Below are positions 42,862-51,683 of a stretch of DNA of 64,000 nucleotides, piece after piece. The notes beneath the pieces were generated by a model. That model ran no database searches, was not told the origin of the DNA, and saw only the letters and a list, made by a program, of their open reading frames with translations. Where the stretch lies: assembly GCA_963743035.1 (NCBI GenBank), contig CAVUOB010000001.1, positions 1-64,000 of the forward strand, in the 5' to 3' direction. The stretch's first letter is position 1, and each line of letters starts with the position of its first letter. This stretch comes from PALSA-911 sp963743035 (GTDB lineage Bacteria; Pseudomonadota; Alphaproteobacteria; Acetobacterales; Acetobacteraceae). The position numbers and the translations under genes are program-made.

Positions 42862-43454
42862 TCGCCATGAAACCCTGCAAGCGCCTGGTGCTGCCCGCGC
42901 TGCTGATGCTACTCGCCGGCTGCGCCGCCCGGCCGGAGCCGAATATTTTTGTACTCGGCAGCGTTGCCGAGCCCACTCCCGGGGTGCGGGACGATACAGG
43001 ACGCAAGGTGATCGAGGTCCGGCCGGTGCTGGTTCCCGACCATCTGGACACCACCGACATCCTGCTGCGCACCGGCGGCAACGAGCTCAAGCCCAGCGAG
43101 ACCGGCGTCTGGGGCGAGCGGTTGTCGATCGGTATCACCCAGGCGCTGGCCGGTGCCCTGGCGCAACGCCTACCCTCCGCGCGCGTCGTCGCCCGCCCGC
43201 CGCTGGCCACGCCGGCGCTGCAGATCCTGGTGGACGTAACCGCCCTGCAGGCCCGCGCCGGCGGCGATTGCGCGCTGACCGCCTACTGGACCATCGTCCG
43301 CCCGCGCACTGCCGGGACGCCGCAGATCGTCGACAGCGCCGAGGGCAGCTTCGTCACCCATGCGGATGGCACGGGCGACGCCGCCATTGTCGCCGCCATC
43401 AACGCCGCCATTGATCAGCTGGCCGACCGGATCGCGGCAGGCGCGCGACCGTGA
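42858..43454 (+). CDS. PqiC-like ABC transport auxiliary lipoprotein
   Basis: 198 residues. A lipoprotein signal with lipobox LLAGC (lipidated Cys at residue 22). The rest resembles the DUF330/ABC-type auxiliary family: VIEVRPVLVPDHLDTTDILL, GVWGERLSIGITQALAGALA and the closing helix AINAAIDQLADRIAAGAR. It begins within the mlaD end (ATGA overlap) and closes the operon. Probably an outer-membrane partner that receives or passes lipid from the MCE protein. Confidence 0.85.
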   Translation: MIAMKPCKRLVLPALLMLLAGCAARPEPNIFVLGSVAEPTPGVRDDTGRKVIEVRPVLVPDHLDTTDILLRTGGNELKPSETGVWGERLSIGITQALAGALAQRLPSARVVARPPLATPALQILVDVTALQARAGGDCALTAYWTIVRPRTAGTPQIVDSAEGSFVTHADGTGDAAIVAAINAAIDQLADRIAAGARP

Positions 43455-43464
43455 CCGGGGCCGC

Positions 43465-43629
43465 TTAGCGGGCCCGCCGCGGCCAGAGGGCGATCACGGC
43501 GACGATCGCGGCGAAGATGGCAATCGAAAGGATGCCTTGCACGACGCCGAAATTGGGCGAGTCCGTGGCTATGAACCACCCGGCGACGACCCCGCCCAAA
43601 AGCAGCAGCGCGCGTATGATGATACCCAT
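43465..43629 (-). CDS. 54-residue two-helix membrane protein
   Basis: Starts MGIIIRALLLLGGVVAGWFI, then a short loop ATDSPNFGVVQGILS, then helix IAIFAAIVAVIALW and a basic end PRRAR. An AAGG site precedes the ATG. Convergent with the mla operon, 10 bases from the lipoprotein stop. No family recognised; inner membrane predicted. Confidence 0.6.
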   Translation of the reverse strand: MGIIIRALLLLGGVVAGWFIATDSPNFGVVQGILSIAIFAAIVAVIALWPRRAR

Positions 43630-43772
43630 GCGAGCCTTCCCTTATGCCGCTATGCCCACGCCGGGACTGGCTTGAACCCGGCCCTTTTTCTTGGCGCAGA
43701 CTTCAGCAGCAACAGTGCGGCGATTGCAAGGATCTCACCATGCGCGCGGGATCCGCAAGCTGCGTCCCTCGC

Positions 43773-44705
43773 TCACCCTACCAGGGCGTAGCGCCGCTTG
43801 GGGATCGCGCTTTCCTCGGCCGGCGAGATGTCTGCGAGCACCCGGAGCAGGCGATCCCGGGTCGCTGCGGCCGCCCGCGTCAGCGGCAAGCGCAGCTCGT
43901 TCGCGCACAGCGCCATTTCCGCCAGCGCCGCTTTCAGCGGGATTGGGTTGCTCTCGGTGAACAGCGCGGAATGCAGGGGATCGAGCAGATCGCGCAGCCG
44001 CGCGAAGCGGGGGAGATCGCCCGCGTCCCAGGCGTGGTGCAGCGCCGCGCACAGCGCCGGCGCTACGTTCGCGGTCACCGACACGCAGCCGCTGCCGCCC
44101 ATCGCCCGATAGGCCGCGGCGGTCGCGTCATCGCCGGTCATTTGCACCAGCCCATTGCCGCACAATGCCCGCAGCCTGGGCACGCGGGACAGATCGGCCG
44201 TCGCATCCTTGACGGCAAAGATGGCGCCCAGCGCGAACAGGCGGGCAATCGTCTGTTCGGCAATGCCGACGCCGACGCGGCTCGGGACGTCGTAAAGCAT
44301 GATCGGCAAATCCGTCGCGTGCGAAACGGCGCGGATATGCGCGCAGATCCCGTCCTGCGTCGGCTTTATGTAGGGGGAGGGCGCACATAGCAGCGCCTGG
44401 GCCCCACTCTGGGCGGCCGCCACGGCGAGCGATATGGCGGCGTCGGTGGAGCCGGACGTGCAGCCGGCGATGACGGGAACGCGCCCCGCCGCGGTGGCCA
44501 CCGCGATGCGGATGACCAGGGCGTGCTCTTCGGCGGTAAGCGCCGGCGCCTCACCGGTGCTGCCGCAGCAGACAATTGCCGTCGTGCCTCTGTCGATCTG
44601 GCGCTCGCACAGAGCCGCCAGCGAAGCCGTGTCGATCTCGCCATGGCGGAACGGGGTGGCGATCGCCACGGCCGAGCCATGGAGGTGGACGAGAGTATCG
44701 TGCAT
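43773..44705 (-). CDS. Dihydrodipicolinate synthase (DapA) family lyase
   Basis: 310-residue class I aldolase-type TIM barrel. The Schiff-base Lys is 166 (FAVKDATAD), the catalytic Tyr 138 (LYDVPSRVG), and the GSTGE loop is at 48-52. Genuine DapA has TTGE in that loop, and the housekeeping DapA has other neighbours, so this may be the lysine enzyme or a paralogue acting on another pyruvate-derived substrate. Followed closely downstream by no gene; upstream neighbour is an unknown 165-residue gene on the same strand. Confidence 0.82.
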   Translation of the reverse strand: MHDTLVHLHGSAVAIATPFRHGEIDTASLAALCERQIDRGTTAIVCCGSTGEAPALTAEEHALVIRIAVATAAGRVPVIAGCTSGSTDAAISLAVAAAQSGAQALLCAPSPYIKPTQDGICAHIRAVSHATDLPIMLYDVPSRVGVGIAEQTIARLFALGAIFAVKDATADLSRVPRLRALCGNGLVQMTGDDATAAAYRAMGGSGCVSVTANVAPALCAALHHAWDAGDLPRFARLRDLLDPLHSALFTESNPIPLKAALAEMALCANELRLPLTRAAAATRDRLLRVLADISPAEESAIPKRRYALVG

Positions 44706-44729
44706 GGACAGTCCCCGGAAAGGAAGCGT

Positions 44730-45227
44730 TCAGCTATGCAGCGTGGGGCCGAAGAACGGGCGCTCAGCGGTCAGCAATGTCTGGTCCGCGAGGGCGCGCA
44801 CGCGAATGGCGCAGAAGCCATGGGCCCGCAGGATGCGCGCGGCGGAGAAGGATACCCAGCCGGAGTGGTCGCTATCGACGCGCAGCGCGATCCGGCCATT
44901 CGGCATCAATGCCCGCTTGGCCTGACGCAACATCGGCTCGATCGTTTCGAGAGTAACTCCCTGCGGCACGACGATCAGGCTCGCCGAATCCGCTTCCATC
45001 TTTTCCCCGGCACGGATGGCGGTGGCGGCAGCGCATCCCCGCCGGATCAGCGCGCATAGCAGCTCCAATGCGTGATCGCCGAGCACCACCGCATGGGTGT
45101 CGGAGAGATCACCGAGGCAGTCAAGCAAGACCCCATCGCGGTCGCCGTACCGGTGCTCCGGTGGCGGGCGAAAGGATCCGACCGGCGGGACAAGACGGAT
45201 CAGGCCCCTGCGTGTCTTGGCTTGCAT
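44730..45227 (-). CDS. Unknown protein, possibly degenerate Rossmann/methyltransferase-like
   Basis: 165 residues from the ATG at 45227, which has an AGGAG site; the frame stays open further upstream. The layout of alternating strands and helices (THAVVLGDHALELLCALIRRG, SASLIVVPQ, TLETIEPMLRQAKRALMPNG, RIALRVD) recalls the second half of a Rossmann methyltransferase. The usual glycine-rich SAM loop is not visible. It is 25 bases upstream of the DapA-family gene, so cotranscription is likely. Function not assigned. Confidence 0.55.
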   Translation of the reverse strand: MQAKTRRGLIRLVPPVGSFRPPPEHRYGDRDGVLLDCLGDLSDTHAVVLGDHALELLCALIRRGCAAATAIRAGEKMEADSASLIVVPQGVTLETIEPMLRQAKRALMPNGRIALRVDSDHSGWVSFSAARILRAHGFCAIRVRALADQTLLTAERPFFGPTLHS

Positions 45228-45325
45228 AAAGACGGCTCCTGTCAGTGTGGGAAGCGGCGCACCGGACATGCCTGTCGGCACGAAAGTTCCGTGTTGCAAC
45301 GGTCCGGACGGTGGGGATGCGGGGT

Positions 45326-45538
45326 TCAGCGATGGCCGGCCCGGTGCGGCGCGCGTGACAGCGGCGGGCGTGACAGGGCCAGGGCCCTTGGGGCCTGACG
45401 CCGCTGCATGCGGCGATGGTGCCAGGCCTCCAGGGCCAACGCACAAGCGGCGATGGCGCCGGCGAACAATACGATGACCAGGGTCAGCGCCAGGCGCAGC
45501 AGGCCCCAATCGGAAGCGGGAACGAGATGATCGAACAT
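45326..45538 (-). CDS. Small single-span membrane protein, weakly supported
   Basis: 70 residues from the ATG at 45538: MFDHLVPASDWGLLRLALTL leads into a hydrophobic helix (VIVLFAGAIAACALALEAW) and a basic, arginine-rich tail. No good ribosome site. It lies upstream of the 165-residue gene on the same strand. The membrane segment supports it, but the tail composition is also what GC-rich non-coding DNA gives. Confidence 0.35.
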   Translation of the reverse strand: MFDHLVPASDWGLLRLALTLVIVLFAGAIAACALALEAWHHRRMQRRQAPRALALSRPPLSRAPHRAGHR

Positions 45539-45769
45539 GATGGGCGCAGCATGCAGCCGGGGTGCATAAGGGCTCCATCCGCATTGGCGGCGACCGCCAT
45601 CAAGACAGCATAAGGGGATGTTGCCCCTGCCTGATGGATGCGCCCTGGCTGGTCTTTGATTGTGCTTGCGTCCGCCTGTCCGGCGGATTTCAGACCCAAA
45701 TTGGCCCAAGTCGGGCGAACGATCCGGATGGGAGGCAGCCGACACTCAGCCCGAAAGCGCGACAAGCAG

Positions 45770-45797
45770 TTGACAAAAGCATGTAATTCGTTGTCAA
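45770..45797. promoter_or_regulatory. Inverted repeat / -35 box upstream of the MarR-GNAT gene
   Basis: TTGACAA at 45770-45776 and TTGTCAA at 45791-45797 are perfect inverted repeats with a 14-base spacer, 37 bases before the start codon. TTGACA also fits a sigma70 -35 hexamer. MarR proteins bind such repeats at their own promoters, so autoregulation is likely. Confidence 0.5.
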
Positions 45798-45833
45798 TGG
45801 CACGTAAATCCGCCCAGGAAACGCAAGGACGCT

Positions 45834-46769
45834 ATGGCCGATCCCGATCTTCTTCCCCGCATACAGGCCGTACGGCAATTCAACCGCTTCTACACCCGCG
45901 AAATCGGCGTCCTGCACGAGGGATTGTTGGGCGGTAATCTGACGCTGACGGAGGCCCGGGTCATCTACGAAATGGCCCAATCCCGCGAAAGCACCGCAGT
46001 CCGGCTGGCCGGCGATCTCGGCCTGGACGCGGGCTATCTCAGCCGCCTGCTGCGGGGATTGGAGGAGCGCGGCCTGATCGAACGCCGGCCCTCCCGGAAG
46101 GATGGCCGGCAGAACATGCTGTCGCTGACGCATGGAGGGCGAGAGGCGTTCGCGGCCATGGATTCCCGTTCGCGCGAGCAGGTCGGCGCCATGTTGCAGA
46201 AGCTGACGGCGCCACAGCAGCAGCGTCTGGTCGCGGCCCTGGGTACCGCCGAGGCGCTGCTCGGCGGTGACCGCCTGCCCGAGCTCAGCGAGCCCTATCT
46301 GCTGCGCCCGCACCGGCCCGGGGACATGGGCTGGATCGTCCATCGCCACGCCGTGCTGTACTCGCAGGAATATGGCTGGGACGAACAGTTCGAGGCATTC
46401 GTGGCGGAGATCGCCGCCCGGTTCATCCAGGAATTCGATCCCCGACATGAGCATTGCTGGATCGCCGAGCGGGAAGGCCGCATCGTCGGTTCGGTGTGCC
46501 TGGCCCGCCAAACCGAGGAGATCGCCAAGCTGCGCCTCCTCTATGTCGAGCCGGAGGCGAGGGGGCTCCGCATCGGGCAGCGGCTGGTGGCTGAGTGCAT
46601 CCGCTTCGCCCGCCAGGCCGGCTATGCCCGGATCACGCTATGGACCAACGACATACTGGTGGCGGCGCGGCGCATCTATCAGCAGACCGGTTTCCGCCTG
46701 ATTGCCGAGGAGCGTCACCATAGTTTCGGCCATGATCTGGTCGGACAGAACTGGGAACTGGAGCTGTAG
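45834..46769 (+). CDS. MarR-GNAT fusion regulator/acetyltransferase
   Basis: 311 residues. Residues 1-145 form a MarR winged helix (TEARVIYEMAQSRESTAVRL, AGYLSRLLRGLEERGLIERR). Residues 150-311 form a GNAT acetyltransferase with the acetyl-CoA loop EPEARGLRIGQRLVAECIRF and the closing ARRIYQQTGFRLIAEERH. This two-domain type is known from many proteobacteria; the acetylated substrate is mostly unknown. An inverted repeat sits just upstream. Confidence 0.92.
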   Translation: MADPDLLPRIQAVRQFNRFYTREIGVLHEGLLGGNLTLTEARVIYEMAQSRESTAVRLAGDLGLDAGYLSRLLRGLEERGLIERRPSRKDGRQNMLSLTHGGREAFAAMDSRSREQVGAMLQKLTAPQQQRLVAALGTAEALLGGDRLPELSEPYLLRPHRPGDMGWIVHRHAVLYSQEYGWDEQFEAFVAEIAARFIQEFDPRHEHCWIAEREGRIVGSVCLARQTEEIAKLRLLYVEPEARGLRIGQRLVAECIRFARQAGYARITLWTNDILVAARRIYQQTGFRLIAEERHHSFGHDLVGQNWELEL

Positions 46770-46881
46770 ACGCACTCCGGAGTACGCCATGTCCCTGGCG
46801 ATCAGAGACGAAATTCTACGAACCGGGTGAAGAACTCGCGCAGCCTGGTTCCCTTGCCGGCGCGCGCCGCGCGCTGGCGGG

Positions 46882-47175
46882 CTACGCGGCGCCGATGCGC
46901 AGCCGGGTTCCCGTCTGAGCCCCCAGCGCATTGCGCAAGGCGGTGAGCAGCGCGCCGATCGCCGGCACCGCCCGTGCCGGCCGCCCGGCCGCCTCGCGTT
47001 CCGGCGTCTGCAGGAACCAGCGGACCGGCCGCAGCGCCGGCCCGGCCTGCCACACGCGAAACCGCGTCGCCTGCACGGTGATCGCCAGACCTTCCTCCGC
47101 TGCCTCGACCTTGCCCTGTACGCCCCACAGCGTCAGGCAGTCGAGCAGCAGCGCGCGGAGTTCCGCATCGCTCAA
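46882..47175 (-). CDS. 97-residue protein translationally coupled to dihydropyrimidinase
   Basis: The frame opens with TTG at 47173-47175, overlapping the TGA of the dihydropyrimidinase gene as TTGA, giving MSDAELRALLLDCLTLWGVQ. The rest is a well-composed small domain (GLAITVQATRFRVWQAG, LRPVRWFLQTPEREAAG, VPAIGALLTALRNALGA). No family is recognised. The tight overlap and protein-like composition favour a real accessory gene of the pyrimidine/hydantoin catabolic enzyme. Confidence 0.6.
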   Translation of the reverse strand: MSDAELRALLLDCLTLWGVQGKVEAAEEGLAITVQATRFRVWQAGPALRPVRWFLQTPEREAAGRPARAVPAIGALLTALRNALGAQTGTRLRIGAA

Positions 47176-48608
47176 AGAGCAGGCCCCGCCAGGATCTCCT
47201 CGGCGACCTTGCGATGCTGCCATTGCCCATCCGTCAAGGCCCCGGAGAACATGCCGTTCTCCATTACCACCTTGCCGCGCAGGATGGTCATGCTCGGCCA
47301 GGCATCCATCTGGTGGCCTTCCCACGGGCTGTAGTCGGTCTCGTGCAGGTCTTCCTTCTTCAGCACTCGCGCCAGCCCTGGATCCAGCACGCAGATATCC
47401 GCGTCCGATCCGGCCGCGATGGCGCCCTTGCGCGGATACAGGCCCATGATCTTGGCGGCATTGCTGGATACCAGGTCCACGAACCGGTTCAGCGAATAGC
47501 CGCGCTTGCCCACCATGTTCGTGTACATCAGCGCCACCCGCGGCTCCACGCCGGCGTTCCCGCCGGTGGTGTCGTCGATGCGCACGCCTTGCAGCTTCGT
47601 CGCCAGCGTGCAGCAGATCTCGTCGGTGGCGATGGCATTGATCGAGCCGTCCAGGGTCCCGGCCCACATCGCCGCCTGGTCCTCCGGCCCTTTCAGCGAC
47701 GGATAGGTGTGGAAGATCTGCCCGCCCGGGCGTTTGTAGTCCTCGCTGGAATACAGCATGTACTGGTGCAGGCTCTCGCCGTAGATCGGCACGCCGCGGG
47801 CACGTGCCTCGCGGATGGCGGCAACCCCGGTCGCCGCACTCACATGCATCATGTACAGCGCGGTGCCCGGCACCTTCTCCGCCAGCCGGATCACGCGGCG
47901 GAATGAAACGTCTTCCGACAGGGAGTTGTGCACCTCGGCCATGTTCTCGAAGCCGGTGCGGCCTTCGCGGATCAGCTTGCCGTACATGTGCATGACGATG
48001 TCGTTGTCCTCGGAATGGATCACCCCGAGGCCGCCGCTCTTGGCCAGTACCTGGAACACTTCCCAGATATCGCCGAAATCCACCATCCGTCCCTTGCGGG
48101 ACGGTGTGATGTCGGTGGTGAAGATCTTCACCGTCGCAAAGCCGGCCTGGATCGCCTCCGCCAGTTGTCCGGGCAGATCCAGCGGCAGGTCGCCCTCCAC
48201 CATGATGTGCTGTGCGTAATCGCAATAGCACTGGCCCTTCCAGTCCGCCTCGCGCTTTTCCAGCGCATCCTGCAGCTTCGGCGCCAGGTTGGCGCGGGCG
48301 AAATCGATCATCGTCGTGGTGCCGCCGAATAGGGCGGCGCGGCTGACGACCGCCGGCGGCGCCGTCTCTCCGGCGGAGCCGTCCGGGTTGGGCAGGAACC
48401 ATTTGCAGTGCACATGCGGGTCGATCCCGCCGGGCATCACGATCTTGCCGGTCGCGTCGATCACCCGCACGCCTGATGCCACGGGCACGGAGCCGGGCGC
48501 TGCCACGGCGGCGATGCGCCCGCCGGCGATCAGGATGTCGAATGCGCCCACGCCCTGCGGGGTTACCACGGTATCGCCGCGCACTATCAGATCGACCATC
48601 CGCCTCAT
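47172..48608 (-). CDS. hydA: Dihydropyrimidinase / D-hydantoinase family amidohydrolase
   Basis: 478-residue cyclic amidohydrolase. Metal centre residues are His65 and His67 (IDPHVHCKWF), the carboxylated Lys at 161 (VKIFTTD), His198 (VIHSEDND), His255 (MMHVSAATG) and Asp329 (AIATDE). It hydrolyses dihydrouracil or a related hydantoin-type ring. Alternative start three codons in. It is divergent from the TRAP permease genes, and a 97-residue gene overlaps its end. The exact substrate cannot be read from sequence. Confidence 0.9.
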   Translation of the reverse strand: MRRMVDLIVRGDTVVTPQGVGAFDILIAGGRIAAVAAPGSVPVASGVRVIDATGKIVMPGGIDPHVHCKWFLPNPDGSAGETAPPAVVSRAALFGGTTTMIDFARANLAPKLQDALEKREADWKGQCYCDYAQHIMVEGDLPLDLPGQLAEAIQAGFATVKIFTTDITPSRKGRMVDFGDIWEVFQVLAKSGGLGVIHSEDNDIVMHMYGKLIREGRTGFENMAEVHNSLSEDVSFRRVIRLAEKVPGTALYMMHVSAATGVAAIREARARGVPIYGESLHQYMLYSSEDYKRPGGQIFHTYPSLKGPEDQAAMWAGTLDGSINAIATDEICCTLATKLQGVRIDDTTGGNAGVEPRVALMYTNMVGKRGYSLNRFVDLVSSNAAKIMGLYPRKGAIAAGSDADICVLDPGLARVLKKEDLHETDYSPWEGHQMDAWPSMTILRGKVVMENGMFSGALTDGQWQHRKVAEEILAGPAL

Positions 48609-48786
48609 CCTCCGTTGCTTGCGGCGCCATCGTCTCTCGTCGCGCCCCGCGCGACAAGCCCGTATCCGTTTGCCGCAAGCCGCATTTTCCGCCTAGAACG
48701 CGCGCAAGGTCGCTGCCCGGCGGCCGAGCAGGGAGGTCGCGCATGAACGGTTTCGCCACTGCCTGGCCAGGCATGGAAATTCACGC

Positions 48787-49347
48787 ATGAGCGTCGTGCA
48801 TGACGCCGGCCTGGCCGATGCCGTGCCCCTGGACGTGCCCCATTCCGGACTGCCCGGCGCGCTGCAGCGCTTGCTGAACGCGGTGAACACCGCTCTCGCC
48901 GTGTTCTCGGCCATCGCCATCGGCCTGGCTGGCCTGGTCCTGACCTGGGAGGTGTTCGGGCGGCATTTCTGGGGCTTCCCCAGTGACTGGCAGGACGAGT
49001 TCGCGGTGTTCCTGCTGATCGGCGCCACGTTCGCCTCCGCCGCCTGGACCCAGGCGCGCCGCGGCCATGTCGGAATCGAGGCGCTTGGCGCCATCCTGCC
49101 GCCGGGCGTGAACCGCGCCCGCCGGCTGCTGGCCGATCTCTGCGCCTGCCTTTTTTGCGGCTACTTCGCCTGGAAGACATTTCAATTGTTGAACGAAGCA
49201 ATCGAGGAAGGCACCACAAGCTCGTCCTCCTGGGCTCCGCCGCTATGGATCCCCTACGGCGCCATGGCGGCCGGCATGGCGCTGCTCACCGTGCAGCTGG
49301 CGCTGCAGGTCCTGGGCGCGCCGTCGGTCTGGGGCCGGCGTCGATGA
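48787..49347 (+). CDS. dctQ: TRAP transporter small permease, DctQ family
   Basis: 186 residues with four membrane helices: FSAIAIGLAGLVLTWEVFGR, EFAVFLLIGATFASAAW, LLADLCACLFCGYFAWKTF and PYGAMAAGMALLTVQLALQV. The loop SDWQDEFAVFLL and TQARRGHVGIEAL are typical of DctQ. The stop overlaps dctM as ATGA. The periplasmic receptor gene is missing nearby; the orphan at 11.3 kb is a candidate partner. Confidence 0.88.
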   Translation: MSVVHDAGLADAVPLDVPHSGLPGALQRLLNAVNTALAVFSAIAIGLAGLVLTWEVFGRHFWGFPSDWQDEFAVFLLIGATFASAAWTQARRGHVGIEALGAILPPGVNRARRLLADLCACLFCGYFAWKTFQLLNEAIEEGTTSSSSWAPPLWIPYGAMAAGMALLTVQLALQVLGAPSVWGRRR

Positions 49348-50690
49348 GCACGCTGCAGATCGGCCTGGCCTATGGCGGCGCCACGCTGCTGGCGTTGTTC
49401 TCCGGCATTCCCATCGCCTTCGCGCTCGGCGGCGTCGCCACGCTGTTCATGATGCTGTTCATGCCGGCCGCCTCGCTCGATACCATCGCCCAGAACGTCT
49501 ACGAGGAACTCTCCAGCATCACGCTGCTGACCATTCCGCTGTTCATCCTGAAGGGGGCGGCGGTCGGCAAGTCGCGCGCCGGCAAGGATCTGTACGACGC
49601 GCTGCATACCTGGATGAACCGTGTGCCCGGCGGCCTTGGCGTCGCAGTGGTACTGGCCTGCGGGTTGTTCGCGGCCATGGCCGGCTCCAGCCCAGCCACC
49701 TGCTCGGCCATCGGCAGCTCCGGCATTCCGGAGATGCGCCGGCGCGGCTATTCGCCCGGTTTCGCCGCCGGCCTGGTCGCCGCCGGCGGCACGCTCGGCA
49801 TCCTGCTGCCGCCGTCGATCGTGTTAATTCTCTACGCCGTCGCCGCCGAGCAATCGCTCGGCAGGCTGTTCCTCGCCGGCCTTGGCCCGGGTGTTTTGCT
49901 ATTGGCGCTGTTCGCCGCCTTCGCCGTGTTCCAGTGGAAGCGCGAGCATGCTGCGGCCGCGGCCACGGCGTCTGGCGGCGGGGCGCGCAGCGAGATCCTG
50001 CGCGCCGAGCATTTCACCATGCGGGACCGCATGGATGCGCTGCCGCGCGTGCTGCCGTTTCTGATCCTGCTGACCGGCGTGATGGTCGCGCTGTATGGCG
50101 GCTTCGCCACCCCGTCGGAAACCGCCGGGCTGGGTGCGGTGCTGGCGATGGTGCTGATCGCCATCGTCTACGGCGCCTGGCATCTGTCCGACCTGAAGCC
50201 GATCTTCGCGGGCACCCTGGGCGAGGCGGGCATGCTGTTGATGATCATCGGCATGAGCCTGCTGTACAGCTACGTGATGAGCTTCCTGCACATCAGCCAG
50301 GGTGCGGCGCAGTGGATCGTCGCGCTGCATCTGTCGAAATATCTGCTGCTGACGGCGGTCCTGTTGCTGGTTGTCGTGCTCGGATTTTTCTTGCCGCCGG
50401 TGTCGATCATCCTGATGACCGCGCCGATCGTCCTGCCGCCGCTGAAGGCCGCGGGGTTCGATCTGGTCTGGTTCGGCGTGGTCATGGCCGTGGTGATGGA
50501 GATGGGACTGATCCATCCGCCGGTGGGGCTGAACATCTTCGTCATCAGCCGCATTGCCCCCGATATCGGCCTCGGCCCGATCATCCGGGGCACGCTGCCC
50601 TTCGTGCTGCTGATGGCGGTCGGCGTGGTCATCCTGTCGTTCGTCCCCGGCATCGCGCTGTGGCTGCCCAACCTTGTCTATAACCGCTGA
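49344..50690 (+). CDS. dctM: TRAP transporter large permease, DctM family
   Basis: 448 residues, about 12 helices. Family blocks are LLTIPLFILKGAAVGKSRAG, AMAGSSPATCSAIGSSGIPE, GTLGILLPPSIVLILYAVAA and MGLIHPPVGLNIFVISRIAP. Start overlaps dctQ; the frame is open upstream inside dctQ but not coding. Sodium- or proton-driven carboxylate uptake is expected. The divergent dihydropyrimidinase suggests a ureido or pyrimidine-ring acid as one possible substrate. Confidence 0.94.
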   Translation: MSTLQIGLAYGGATLLALFSGIPIAFALGGVATLFMMLFMPAASLDTIAQNVYEELSSITLLTIPLFILKGAAVGKSRAGKDLYDALHTWMNRVPGGLGVAVVLACGLFAAMAGSSPATCSAIGSSGIPEMRRRGYSPGFAAGLVAAGGTLGILLPPSIVLILYAVAAEQSLGRLFLAGLGPGVLLLALFAAFAVFQWKREHAAAAATASGGGARSEILRAEHFTMRDRMDALPRVLPFLILLTGVMVALYGGFATPSETAGLGAVLAMVLIAIVYGAWHLSDLKPIFAGTLGEAGMLLMIIGMSLLYSYVMSFLHISQGAAQWIVALHLSKYLLLTAVLLLVVVLGFFLPPVSIILMTAPIVLPPLKAAGFDLVWFGVVMAVVMEMGLIHPPVGLNIFVISRIAPDIGLGPIIRGTLPFVLLMAVGVVILSFVPGIALWLPNLVYNR

Positions 50691-50757
50691 GGCGGTTGCC
50701 GCCCCTCTGGCCAGCGTCTAGGCTGCCCGCAACGATAATAATCGAGGGAGGCCGACC

Positions 50758-51597
50758 ATGCCGCGCATTGTCCGGTTCCGGGACCTCGAACCCTCCTGGG
50801 GCACCAAACAGGCCAAGGAACCGGGGTTCATGCGCTGGCTCGTCACCTGGGTCGGCGGCCCCGAGGGGCACATCAACACCAACCCGGGCGCCGCCATCGA
50901 AAGCACGCAATGCGCCGTGGGGATGATGTATCTGCCCCGCGGCCAACGCCAGGCCGGCAGGCACACGCATGGCGTGACCGAGATCTACGTTGTGCTGCAA
51001 GGCGAACTGGAGGGTTTCGACGCCTCCGGCCATCCGCATCGCGCCGGTCCGATGGACTGCACCTACATTCCCGCCGGCTGCCCGCATGGCGTGCGCAATT
51101 GCGGATTGGAGGACGTGGTGCTGATCTGGGCGCATGACGGGATCGAGCGCAACGGGACCGCCATGTACTACGCGGACGACCACGAATTCACCAACGCGCC
51201 GCCGATCGAGCTGCTGCGCTTTGCCGATCTGGAAGCGGACTGGTCAGCCCCTGGCGCGCGGACACCCGGCACGATGCGCTGGTCGGTGAACTGGGTTGCC
51301 GGCCTGGCGGGATCGCGCAACCACAATCCGGCCACCGCCATCGCCAACAGCAGGATCGCCATCGGCATGACGATGCTGGAACCGGGCCACCGCCTGCCCG
51401 CCGAGGCGCTGGGGGTCGCGCGGCTTTATCTTGTTGCCGGCGGTGAGGCGGTTACCGATATCGGCGCGGACCGGACAATGCTCGGCCGCCTCGATGGCCT
51501 GCATGTGCCGGCCGGCGAGATGGTTGCGCTGCGCAACAACGGACCGGAGCCGCTGCGGCTGCTGTGGGTCGATGCGCCGCCGGATGCGGCGCGCTGA
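50758..51597 (+). CDS. Bicupin protein
   Basis: 279 residues, two cupin domains. Domain 1 has the metal-binding set GRHTHGVTEIYVVLQGELEG and YIPAGCPHGVRN. Domain 2 has LEPGHRLPAEALGVARLYLV, in which the usual histidines are replaced, so it is probably structural. Ends 87 bases before the ABC binding-protein gene. Perhaps a dioxygenase, isomerase or lyase acting on the substrate imported by the adjacent TRAP or ABC receptor; no firmer call. Confidence 0.78.
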   Translation: MPRIVRFRDLEPSWGTKQAKEPGFMRWLVTWVGGPEGHINTNPGAAIESTQCAVGMMYLPRGQRQAGRHTHGVTEIYVVLQGELEGFDASGHPHRAGPMDCTYIPAGCPHGVRNCGLEDVVLIWAHDGIERNGTAMYYADDHEFTNAPPIELLRFADLEADWSAPGARTPGTMRWSVNWVAGLAGSRNHNPATAIANSRIAIGMTMLEPGHRLPAEALGVARLYLVAGGEAVTDIGADRTMLGRLDGLHVPAGEMVALRNNGPEPLRLLWVDAPPDAAR

Positions 51598-51683
51598 TGC
51601 CATCAGCGTGGCATTGCGCCGGGTAGGCATCCAGGGCAGCATCGGGTCAACCGGGAAATCCGGAAGAAGAACGGGGAAGCACC

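Noticed and set aside
43773..44705. Calling the DapA-family gene the housekeeping dapA
   Set aside because: Fold and Schiff-base lysine are clear, but the TTGE loop is changed and the gene context is not that of lysine synthesis, so only the family is named.
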